From Elusimicrobium minutum (GTDB taxonomy: Bacteria; Elusimicrobiota; Elusimicrobia; Elusimicrobiales; UBA9959): DNA of 41,861 bases. Positions 34,901 to 41,861 of this stretch are shown one piece after another. The position numbers were made by a program, and so were the translations under genes. The stretch's first letter is position 1. Each line of letters begins with the position of its first letter. The notes under the pieces are model-generated. The model was not told the origin of the DNA, did not search any database, and saw nothing but the letters and a program-made list of their open reading frames with translations. The DNA lies in NCBI GenBank assembly GCA_020723765.1, contig DYIF01000020.1, positions 1 to 41,861 on the forward strand, in the 5' to 3' direction.

Positions 34901-37900
34901 TCGAAATTGCTAATACTCGCCCATCTATCCGATACGATTTTTACGCTGTATTTTATTTTCTCTCCATTTTCCGTAGAAACCGCGTTTATTTCGTAAGGTA
35001 TCATATTTGAATTAAAGCTTCCGTATATAGGATCGGATGTAAAAACTTTTCTATTATTTTGGCATGGTCCGTTGCAATCCTGCTCGATTAAAACGATAAT
35101 TGGAGATTGAGAAGATATCAAAATAGGATTTGAAGCGTTTATGGTATAAGTCGTAGCCAATATTAAATTGCCGTATAATTTAGAATCGGTGACAATACTG
35201 TCGTCCCCGACATCGAAGGCGTAAGGCATAACTCCTTTACAGGTTCCGGAAGAGTCTAAAAGCCAAACTCTGCCCGGAGCGCAAGGATTAGCGTATGGCA
35301 TTGAAGGAGAGACGGCTCCGGATGAGGAAACCGATATTCTTATATCGTCGCTATCTATCGATTCCCAGTTTTGTACTTTACCTTCGTTTATGGATTTCCA
35401 AAAAGGTGTTTCTACCGATAAAAAGTAATTACCGTCGTTAATGCCGTTGAAAGTAAATCTTCCCTGACCGTCTAAGTATGTTTCATAAAAAACCGAAGCA
35501 GTACACCTGTCCCTATAAGAGTCGTCACCCGGCCAGCCGCATCTATCGTTTCTTAATACAACTTTCGCGTAAGCTATAGGTTTTCCGAAATTGGTTATCA
35601 CACCGGACAAAGAATAGGTGGCTTTTTGCATAACGTAATTGTAAGAATTTTTAATCCAGACTCCATTGTTTACGATATTATCGCTTCCGCCGTTTTCTTC
35701 GTCGTAAAAATAACCCAATTTGGAAAATCTAACCCACCAGGATTCGCCTAAGGTATCAAGCTCGTAAACGTCGAATCTTCCGTTTTCGGAAGTATATAAA
35801 TTAACGTTTTTACACGGTATAGTTTGCGAACATTGATTATATAAAGTCACTTTTACGTTTGAAATCGGAACTCCGTTGGTATCGAAAACATATCCGGTAA
35901 ATAAGGATTGTTTCGTCGTATTTATATTTTGATCCACATTTTTAATCGGAGGAACGGCGGTGGAAAAATCAACGACAAAGTTTAAGTCCTTATTTATCGG
36001 AACAGCCGGAGTTAACGAAACATTTAACCAGTTGGGCATAGATACGTTGATATAATAATCGATAGCGCTCAGGTTCGGAACATTATCTATATTGAAAGTG
36101 GAAACCGTATCCGTGGCTTTCATAATACCGAATGACACCGTTTCGTTTGTCTTGGATAAAATGACCTCGCCGGTAATAACGGCGCCGGGATATATATTTT
36201 TAACTGTTAATGTTATGGTGTTAGTGGATTTTGAAATCTCGCCTAACCTATAATAATATGTGGCGTCAGAGTTAAAAGTCTTAATAAAACTCTGCAATGG
36301 GTCGGACATCTGCTCTTTTACCGTAGGCCCGTAACGGGAAGTGCTTATGGCTATAAAATAAGGTATACCGTATTTTAATTTAAAATTGGCGTTACCGCTT
36401 GAATCGGTAAACGAAATCTTGGCAAAAGACGGGTCCGGCTCTCCCTTTAAATTAAAAGCTATCAACCCGACTTTTACTCCGCTCATATTCGAGTTATTAG
36501 CTTTATTTTTAACGTTTATCGTTATATTTTTATTGTAATCGGAACCTGGATTTATGATTCTTTTTAAAAGCGATTTGGTTTGTGTTAAAAGGGTGGATTC
36601 TATTTGAGTTAAAACATATATATTAGACCAATCCGATGAAAAATCAAAGTCTATTCCTTTTGAATATCCCGTACTTATAACCATATCGGTTATCATATTT
36701 AAATTTTTATCGTATTTAACTATAACCGACTGATTTGTCAAATCATTACCGAAATCCTTTTGTCCTACAAGATAAACATTGCCTAAACTATCCAGCTTTA
36801 TATCGGAAAATTCCCCTCTGGTTCCGCCGTCGTACATAACAGCGTCTAAAAATTTTATTTTATTATTATCGTTTACGTCTATCGTCGATTTTATAACCAT
36901 CCAGCTATTTTTAATTCCGTTGTTTACCGTAACCCCTATGTATGCCCATTCGTTATTTATGGCCATTTTGGGATTTTTATAATATGAAACAGAAAAAGGT
37001 TTATAAAACGGCACGGTAGTATCCGTTATAATCTCGTAACTCCCGTCGACTTCTTTAGACTCGCCGAAAAATATCCCGTTTGTTGAATATGCAACGATAT
37101 ATGAGTTATTATTGAAATACTTTATGGAATTTATTTCTACTCCTTTTATGAAATTAAAAAGGTCCGTAAATTTTTGAGATGTCATATTCCAGCTAATGGT
37201 GGAAATGCTTAAGTTAGAATCAAACCTCATTATTCCGTCTCTTCCTATAAAAACATAAAATTTACCGTCACCCGCATTATACTCCATAGAATAAGCTCTA
37301 TCCGTATAGCTTGAAGAAGCAAGTTCAAACCACCTGGAATATGTTTGAGAGGATATCCATGCGGTCAAATTCTTATCGTATTTGTAAATTACGACATCCC
37401 ATAGTTCATTATTCGGCAAAGAACTTTCAAACTTAGAAATAACGACATAAGGATATCCCGATGAATCGGTATCAACCCCGACAAGCTTCGGTTTGCAATA
37501 ATCGTAATTCCACTGGCATTTTAAGGGATCGTAATACTCCGATATCCTTGCCGTTTTATTTTGAGAATTGGCCCCGGTCGAATATTTAACCAGTATTATA
37601 TCTCCGTCGGATTCCGAGGCCGAATATATATAATCGTTATTTACTTTTATTTTTTTCGCTTTTATGACAGAACCGTTTGAAAACTCGATTCCGCTTGCCA
37701 TATCTCCCAAAAATCCTTTTTTAACCGTTATCGGACCGTTTACTTCCGTTGGATAACCGTAAGCCGTGTTGGAACTTATATCGGCGGCCTCAAACTTATA
37801 ATAATAACTACCTTCGGCTAAAAAAACGGATGTTGAATAACCCACCATACCGGATGGGACGTTCGAAACTCCTCCCAAATTAAGATTTATATTTTTTATT

Positions 37901-39441
37901 ATATTGGAACAATTATTATCCGAACATATTTTCAATCTCATATATGCGGTAGGATCCGATTCCAGATCGTTATAAAGAACTTTAAAATTAAACGGGTCTG
38001 TCTCTATTCCGTAATTTTTATCGACTCCTTTATTAAAATAGCCGAACTCGTTTACCCAGAGCAAGTTCGGAGGAGTATTTGAAACTATTTGCGGAAGACG
38101 AAACGATTTTAAAATTATATCCGAGTTTAGAGTTCCGTTATAATTTACATTTCTTAAACCGCTTAAAAAAAGATCGACATCGTTTAACCAGACATAATAA
38201 GGAGTCGTTTGAGGATACGTATATATCGATTTTAGTTTTATATCCGAAATATCGGAAACGTCGAACAAGTAAACAACCGAATCGTAAGGATTATCAGTAG
38301 AGGTATTATTGTTAACCGCCGACAAAAGGGCCATATAATTACCGTAATGCTTCACATCTTTAATTGAAGGATTCGAACTATACGGCATAGGAAAATTAAA
38401 AATTTTTGATCCTTTGGAGCTCATATTTGCCGGATATGTAGTTATAAACAAATCCCAGCTATTTCCATTCCATGCGAATCTTAAAGCCGTTATTGTAGAA
38501 TTTATGACGTCGAAATTTTGAAAAGCGTTTGGCCAGGTAAATGTTGAGGCTATAAGGCTAAAATCGGTCGCGGAACGTTTATATATATATGAGGTTTCCA
38601 GTTTGCCTATGTATATATTATTTTGGCTATATACAATTTTACTGCACCCGCCTATATTGGAAGAGGACAATAAAATTGAAGAAATATCAGCATTTATTTT
38701 TTGTATTATCCCCGAAGTATAACATGAATAAAGATTGTTTCCGTCCGTTGCGACATCGGAAATATAATCCGTAGTTCCCAAATTCAAATAATTATTTAAT
38801 CCTAAACTTTGAGTGTATCCCCATACGCCGCTACCTGTAGGACCGGAAACAAATAGTTTTAAACCGTTTGAATTAAAAACCGCTTTTTTATAATTAATAC
38901 CCAAGCTTTCTACGACATCGGAGATTCTGTCGTATATCATATTTCCGTTTGAATCGGTTGAAAATCTTACCACATAATGGTTGGGATTGGTATAGCCTAT
39001 CATATAAAGATATGTGGCTCCGGCTGTAAAGATATCGGTTAAACTCAAATCTTTTAAATTTTCCCAACCGTAAGGAGTATAAAATCTCAAACTCTCTCCC
39101 ATATTCCCTTCCGAAACAAGCTGTGTGTTTAAATAAAAATTCAAATTATTTATGCTGTTAGTAACAACAATAGTAGTAGATGTCGTTATAAAATTGGGAG
39201 CGGTAACCGAAACATTATAGATTCCCGTAGATAAAGGCAAGGTATAATATCCGTTTGTGCCTACCTGAGTGTTAAAAACGATAGATGTATTTCTAATATT
39301 AAAATTTACCGTTGCGTTTTTAACGGGAATATTTTTATCCGTATAAACCGTCCCGGAAACACCGAAAAAAGCTTGGGCAAAAATAGGTTTAGAAAAAATA
39401 ATAACAAGCAAAGCTAAAATATAATTTCTTATAAATTTCAT
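31912..39441 (-). CDS. giant secreted multidomain protein (2509 aa) with CarboxypepD-like repeats and FlgD-like C-terminus
   Basis: Starts with a signal peptide (cleavage near IFAQA). Layout by eye: a carboxypeptidase-regulatory-like domain (about 27-105); a beta-propeller-like region (115-460); an Ig/Fn3-like segment beginning NTPPNLLWVNE (460-580); a second propeller-like region (580-980); then several carboxypeptidase-regulatory-like domains (about 1000-2000), each with a GxV, xVxxxG or GNF pattern; a lower-complexity region; and a final FlgD/T9SS-CTD-like Ig fold containing WDGKNDKNEDVASGVYLL. The C-terminal type matches proteins displayed or secreted across the outer membrane. It is likely a surface adhesin or scaffold; no catalytic motif was found. 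Cys pairs (for example CSDNNC, CSQTIPC) suggest disulphides. It starts after a GGAGGGG SD and is followed closely by the PorV-like gene. Confidence 0.88.
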   Translation of the reverse strand: MKFIRNYILALLVIIFSKPIFAQAFFGVSGTVYTDKNIPVKNATVNFNIRNTSIVFNTQVGTNGYYTLPLSTGIYNVSVTAPNFITTSTTIVVTNSINNLNFYLNTQLVSEGNMGESLRFYTPYGWENLKDLSLTDIFTAGATYLYMIGYTNPNHYVVRFSTDSNGNMIYDRISDVVESLGINYKKAVFNSNGLKLFVSGPTGSGVWGYTQSLGLNNYLNLGTTDYISDVATDGNNLYSCYTSGIIQKINADISSILLSSSNIGGCSKIVYSQNNIYIGKLETSYIYKRSATDFSLIASTFTWPNAFQNFDVINSTITALRFAWNGNSWDLFITTYPANMSSKGSKIFNFPMPYSSNPSIKDVKHYGNYMALLSAVNNNTSTDNPYDSVVYLFDVSDISDIKLKSIYTYPQTTPYYVWLNDVDLFLSGLRNVNYNGTLNSDIILKSFRLPQIVSNTPPNLLWVNEFGYFNKGVDKNYGIETDPFNFKVLYNDLESDPTAYMRLKICSDNNCSNIIKNINLNLGGVSNVPSGMVGYSTSVFLAEGSYYYKFEAADISSNTAYGYPTEVNGPITVKKGFLGDMASGIEFSNGSVIKAKKIKVNNDYIYSASESDGDIILVKYSTGANSQNKTARISEYYDPLKCQWNYDYCKPKLVGVDTDSSGYPYVVISKFESSLPNNELWDVVIYKYDKNLTAWISSQTYSRWFELASSSYTDRAYSMEYNAGDGKFYVFIGRDGIMRFDSNLSISTISWNMTSQKFTDLFNFIKGVEINSIKYFNNNSYIVAYSTNGIFFGESKEVDGSYEIITDTTVPFYKPFSVSYYKNPKMAINNEWAYIGVTVNNGIKNSWMVIKSTIDVNDNNKIKFLDAVMYDGGTRGEFSDIKLDSLGNVYLVGQKDFGNDLTNQSVIVKYDKNLNMITDMVISTGYSKGIDFDFSSDWSNIYVLTQIESTLLTQTKSLLKRIINPGSDYNKNITINVKNKANNSNMSGVKVGLIAFNLKGEPDPSFAKISFTDSSGNANFKLKYGIPYFIAISTSRYGPTVKEQMSDPLQSFIKTFNSDATYYYRLGEISKSTNTITLTVKNIYPGAVITGEVILSKTNETVSFGIMKATDTVSTFNIDNVPNLSAIDYYINVSMPNWLNVSLTPAVPINKDLNFVVDFSTAVPPIKNVDQNINTTKQSLFTGYVFDTNGVPISNVKVTLYNQCSQTIPCKNVNLYTSENGRFDVYELDTLGESWWVRFSKLGYFYDEENGGSDNIVNNGVWIKNSYNYVMQKATYSLSGVITNFGKPIAYAKVVLRNDRCGWPGDDSYRDRCTASVFYETYLDGQGRFTFNGINDGNYFLSVETPFWKSINEGKVQNWESIDSDDIRISVSSSGAVSPSMPYANPCAPGRVWLLDSSGTCKGVMPYAFDVGDDSIVTDSKLYGNLILATTYTINASNPILISSQSPIIVLIEQDCNGPCQNNRKVFTSDPIYGSFNSNMIPYEINAVSTENGEKIKYSVKIVSDRWASISNFDNSVKFDYLNINKDLKLAPAGRFTVRLRKPDGSFFIPANEPLFPNGVEVNFKGINVDFQYSANLEWETGIFELANIPGGKYKMYINFKSTYVAYAPIEVGDIIVKPGSSTDLTADIKNGVFVKPQILGLPSLPSPKYEYSVIAVESGKKMNRDLLNELLFSEPKYSFEYDTTTANWPMMAMDEGLYDFYLIAYSHYEADDYFGENKNFDQFVYFIGRKKSFEVKKDDNNPLIGSSSQPLPVQITGSIGGKTVSGWTKGKDIFTAKDYERLFSQMDVNYIIPLIPSIMIYDSAGEIKAFAHSLPGGEVQFNNFMNYMISKDSASVLTQIEQGSFTYKVWGLGNGNYTAVITNPNYPIITKQIAVSSDIVYNINFDEEKIKTYDIYGVVKSSASQANIVNALVYIKGKTVEKNTYTNENGVFVFDKLPPGTYRIEVSRDGFVKTGKKINIDNKTLDLGTFYIAPTNTTISGRVLLSRFPQPKTKKGIKVYAYDETLNVTNPESYLPTIVSLTDDDGNFTLDGIIAGHNYRVVISEPAKMTYTSLISSSSIISSTDNNMGEIVLLDLPPQIQLIVRKNPDNEKKSQVVIKSPKELNSTPKCYYSPGTYFDETNSVSLALIPGTNNTYLGEFTISANQRYYTVRVEVGDVIKLQKDIIYDSQSKVKADQYAYEAGLIGGDIYVDEEREEYSGITFDAGALTQSTSSLSASYIKVMSSGGDEDLIGGFFKALPNVRTIKTAKGVMNISDAIKNIMASEVYTINLENAQPNKSFTLNLQYDKDKVIDPNGLRIYQYDETSGQWKEIKGNYNVDPMIGTVSVDVASIEKAYEDSKDTISPFGRKNLKMSGISPLGYYVPQSNSSSQTGQFAVFVSKPPTLTAYSGSSYEVYNLPNPFNLKNKTVTISSDGGAWYSGAYVTRGTVIKYFLPQGKSGSMKFVIYNMAGEKVRTLDEGVRTGGEIYYSEWDGKNDKNEDVASGVYLLVSFINGEKIGKPHKMAVIK

Positions 39442-39461
39442 ATCCCCTCCATAATTTTCCC

Positions 39462-39490
39462 ATTATAATGGTTCATACGCTCTAACTAAA
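39462..39490 (-). promoter_or_regulatory. possible internal promoter before the giant secreted-protein gene
   Basis: TATAAT on the minus strand at 39462-39467, with a weak -35 (TTTAGT) 17 bp upstream at 39485-39490, at the end of the previous gene. The giant gene starts about 20 bp below the -10. Confidence 0.4.
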
Positions 39491-40691
39491 AACTCATTTC
39501 TAATCCCAATAAGAAACTTTGAGAATCGTAGTTATATCTATAACCCGCCTCATATCTCATATTTGAGTTTACGACCTGATAAGAATAAATTCCCCTCGCA
39601 TATATGTTTTTTAAAATCGGATAGCTAATAGCTAAAGAGCTTAGATAATAATTTTGATTTATTTTAGAAGCCAAATAGTCTCCGTTAACATCCTGAGAAT
39701 ATCTTCCGGTATAATTCAGTCTGGTATAACTAAAAGAATAAGAAAAATTTCCTCCGTTTTTAAAATTGAATTTAACAGTCGGGTATATGGCGAAGGAAAT
39801 ATAACCGTAATAATCTTCTATGTATTTGGTTCTTGAAGCGTCGTAAGAATTTTGATTTGATTTAAGCCACAAAAGATCCGTTCCCAGAGAAAGATAAATT
39901 TTTTTTGAAGTGTTTTCCAAAAGCGAGGATATTTTAAACTCCATATCTTTTCTTTTATCCGACTTAAAAATCGGATTTCCCATAACGGGTTTTGTTATTA
40001 TGGACTGGTCGTAATAATCCTTGTAAGTAAAGCTAAAATCTTTGGTAAAAACTATATCCTTTGGAAAAGTTATATGAGAAAACCCAAGCCTGTAATTTCT
40101 TGAATTTAATATATCCGTTCCCGCGTTTTCTGATAGTTCCGAATAAGTGGTAGTATCTATCACCGTATTTGATTTTGAAATCAAAGAGGCATAATTTGGA
40201 TAATCCACTTTATAAAAATCGAAATACTCTTTATACGTAGCCTCCGGTCTTTCCTGTTCCAATTCAAAACCGACGGAAATGACGTCGTAATCGAAAAGCC
40301 CCTTTCCCCAACTCTCGTCTTTTGTTTCTTTTATTCTGTTTATCGAATAAGAAACTCTTGGTTTTACCGAGTTAAAATCTTTCGAACGCTTGTATTTTAA
40401 AGAAAATGTGTGTCCCATTCTTTGTCTTGTCAAAACATCTCCGCCGGCCAGCTCCTGAATATCCTGAGTACCGTTATAATAACCGCTATAAACTGGATAT
40501 ATCTGATTTTCCTCGTCCAAATTTATAACGTAAGACCCGAACAATTCGGTCTTTAAATCCATAGAAGAAGAATCCCCGTCTATATAATACTTACCGCCGT
40601 AAATTGAAAGATCGATGGAAGGTATAAATCCGACATCCGCGCTTAAACCCATATTAAAAAAAACAAAAGAAAAATATATCAAAAATTTCAT
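39486..40691 (-). CDS. probable outer-membrane beta-barrel protein of unknown function
   Basis: A 401-residue protein with a signal peptide (cleavage near GLSA/DVG). The mature chain has many alternating-hydrophobicity strands with Tyr and Phe at the ends, and closes with a strand ending in Phe (LLGLEMSF), the usual outer-membrane barrel signature. No specific family was recognised. The N-terminal ending GGKYYIDGDSSSMDLKTEL is like many Elusimicrobiota/spirochaete-type barrel proteins. It begins after a good SD (GGAGGT), 15 bp below the FecR-domain gene, and is followed by the giant secreted-protein gene. It may form a channel for the module. Confidence 0.7.
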   Translation of the reverse strand: MKFLIYFSFVFFNMGLSADVGFIPSIDLSIYGGKYYIDGDSSSMDLKTELFGSYVINLDEENQIYPVYSGYYNGTQDIQELAGGDVLTRQRMGHTFSLKYKRSKDFNSVKPRVSYSINRIKETKDESWGKGLFDYDVISVGFELEQERPEATYKEYFDFYKVDYPNYASLISKSNTVIDTTTYSELSENAGTDILNSRNYRLGFSHITFPKDIVFTKDFSFTYKDYYDQSIITKPVMGNPIFKSDKRKDMEFKISSLLENTSKKIYLSLGTDLLWLKSNQNSYDASRTKYIEDYYGYISFAIYPTVKFNFKNGGNFSYSFSYTRLNYTGRYSQDVNGDYLASKINQNYYLSSLAISYPILKNIYARGIYSYQVVNSNMRYEAGYRYNYDSQSFLLGLEMSF

Positions 40692-40706
40692 TAATTACCT
40701 CCGATA

Positions 40707-41795
40707 TTATTTTATGCTTAATATTCCTATGTCTTTTAAAAGTTTTGCGGAAAAAACAAGGTCTATCTTATCATCAAACATAGAGCTTTTATAAACCCTT
40801 TGAAAATTTAATTTATCTATAAAAGAATCTTTATCCTCCGACGGCTTTAAATAAAAATCCGATATGCTTGCGACCTTGCCGTTGTCGAAGATAACATAAT
40901 CGTCCGAACTTATCCACGTTCCGTCTACATATGTATTTTTAGAATAATTGTGAAGAATGTTTTCTCCTTCCGGACTTAAAGTTAAAGACTCGGGCCTTAT
41001 CCCTCCAAGATAGCTATAAGAACCGTTGGAATAGCTCCATAAAAGCCTTCCTTTTCCTCCGTTTTCGTTCGATTCGTTTTTACCAGCCGCATAGAAAGAA
41101 TAATCGGTAAATTGATGCGTCCATACCGACGGATTTAAAGGATTGTCCGGCTTCATATAGCCGCCCGTTCCCTCCTCGGTTACTTTATCTACGGTATTGG
41201 ACATAACGCTGTTTATCTCGGTAAGATAAATGGAAGGAGCCGAAGAGCCGTAGTAGCTCATCATATTTCTTGTAACCTGAGACAAATCCGACGGCAAAGC
41301 GGTGTTAAAAGTAAAAAGAATTTTACCGAAATCAAATCTGTTTTCTCTCGTATTTAAAACGACATATTTGAACTGGTTATCCGAAGGCCTTATAACATAC
41401 TCCTCCATTCTAACCCTATAACCGAATGCGTCCACCGCCGTTTTTCTATTTTGATACTCGGCGGATTGTATTTCGGTTTGAGATCTTTTTATAACCTCGT
41501 CCTTTGAAATCTCGGAATATATCTCCTTTTTAGCTAAGATTTTGGGGTTTAAAGAAGAATTTAAATCCGAAGGCGGATTAGAATTTTTCATCGGTCTTTT
41601 TATGCCGTCTCTACCCACCTCCACAAACTCGTCTTTTCTAACTATAAAACTTTTATTTTTAAGGTCTTTGACTTCTACGCTTCCGTCGTAAACCTCTACC
41701 CTCGAAACACCGTTTTTATCCGATTCCACCATAAAATCGGTACCCCTTACTCCGCATACCGCCCCCGGAGTTCTAACTTTATATTCTTTAGACAT
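40707..41795 (-). CDS. FecR-domain protein, probably 5'-truncated or interrupted
   Basis: 362 residues from the first ATG. The N-terminus is the end of a FecR domain: VRTPGAVCGVRGTDF at residues 7-21, then VEVYDGSVEV. About half of the usual FecR domain and the signal peptide are missing. The upstream frame continues for 11 codons ending NAWVRK, which looks like FecR coding sequence, and is then closed by a TGA. There is no SD before the ATG. Both points suggest a frameshift, insertion or assembly problem just upstream, close to the window edge, where a 20-bp repeat lies. The rest of the protein (about 60-362) has no known domain but is rich in Tyr, Asn and Ser and probably extracytoplasmic. 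FecR domains are also found in large envelope operons in this type of organism. Confidence 0.75.
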   Translation of the reverse strand: MSKEYKVRTPGAVCGVRGTDFMVESDKNGVSRVEVYDGSVEVKDLKNKSFIVRKDEFVEVGRDGIKRPMKNSNPPSDLNSSLNPKILAKKEIYSEISKDEVIKRSQTEIQSAEYQNRKTAVDAFGYRVRMEEYVIRPSDNQFKYVVLNTRENRFDFGKILFTFNTALPSDLSQVTRNMMSYYGSSAPSIYLTEINSVMSNTVDKVTEEGTGGYMKPDNPLNPSVWTHQFTDYSFYAAGKNESNENGGKGRLLWSYSNGSYSYLGGIRPESLTLSPEGENILHNYSKNTYVDGTWISSDDYVIFDNGKVASISDFYLKPSEDKDSFIDKLNFQRVYKSSMFDDKIDLVFSAKLLKDIGILSIK

Positions 41796-41807
41796 TTTTC
41801 TAACCCA

Positions 41808-41827
41808 CGCATTAGATAATAAAAAAT
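41808..41827. repeat. 20-bp dispersed repeat, copy 2
   Basis: Identical to 23726-23745. It lies just upstream of the apparent start of the FecR-domain gene, inside what seems to be the damaged 5' part of that gene. A related shorter motif (gttagataaaaaatat) ends the window at 41846-41861. Confidence 0.7.
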
Positions 41828-41861
41828 GTCATCAAAGTTAATGTCGTTAGATAAAAAATAT

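Noticed and set aside
1-41861. CRISPR array, prophage or insertion sequence
   Set aside because: No regularly spaced direct repeats, transposase, integrase or phage structural genes were seen in the translated frames.

Overview
The window is AT-rich, with frequent AGA and ATA codons and good Shine-Dalgarno (SD) sequences. It reads as part of a chromosome from an anaerobic, amino-acid-fermenting, didermal bacterium. The type IV pilins, the PorV-like barrel, a very large secreted protein with an FlgD-like C-terminus and a FecR-domain protein together suggest the phylum Elusimicrobiota. That assignment is an inference from family resemblance; no rRNA gene is present. No phage, insertion sequence or CRISPR array was recognised.

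Region 1 (246-8576, minus strand) is an unbroken run of six membrane-transport genes. In transcription order they are a heterodimeric ABC exporter pair, an AspT/YidE-type antiporter, an AEC carrier, an AmpG-like MFS protein and an EamA exporter with a histidine-rich tail. Most junctions overlap or are very short.

Region 2 (8645-23080, minus strand) is a 15-gene lysine-fermentation operon. The order is CoA-transferase subunits A and B, Kce, Kdd, lysine 2,3-aminomutase, the reactivase pair KamB/KamC, lysine 5,6-aminomutase KamD/KamE, a class III aminotransferase (probable 3-aminobutyryl-CoA transaminase), thiolase, and a four-subunit 2-oxoacid:ferredoxin oxidoreductase. Lysine would be carried to acetyl-CoA through acetoacetate and acetoacetyl-CoA. 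The deaminating lyase Kal, and hence the crotonyl-CoA/butyrate branch, is not seen.

Region 3 (23154-24655, minus strand) has two near-identical type IV pilin genes, each with its own terminator. They share a 278-bp identical core between diverged ends, which suggests gene conversion. Gene 1 has an ordinary sigma-70-type promoter. Gene 2 has a well-conserved fluoride (crcB-motif) riboswitch in its 5' leader, with a hairpin able to hide the ribosome-binding site. This is the most unusual feature of the window. A tRNA-Pro(UGG) gene lies just upstream.

Region 4 (24740-29234, plus strand) is a tight seven-gene operon for pantothenate and 4'-phosphopantetheine synthesis: a DUF2520/PanG-like candidate ketopantoate reductase, then panB, panC, coaC, coaB (unfused), coaX and panD. 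It would supply CoA precursors to a metabolism built on CoA thioesters.

Region 5 (29231-41795, minus strand) is an envelope/secretion module. It has a FecR-domain protein whose 5' end looks damaged, a beta-barrel-like protein, a 2509-residue secreted protein, a PorV/UPF0164-like barrel, a PhnD-like lipoprotein and a small secreted protein. A 20-bp sequence at the damaged 5' end recurs exactly upstream of the first pilin promoter.
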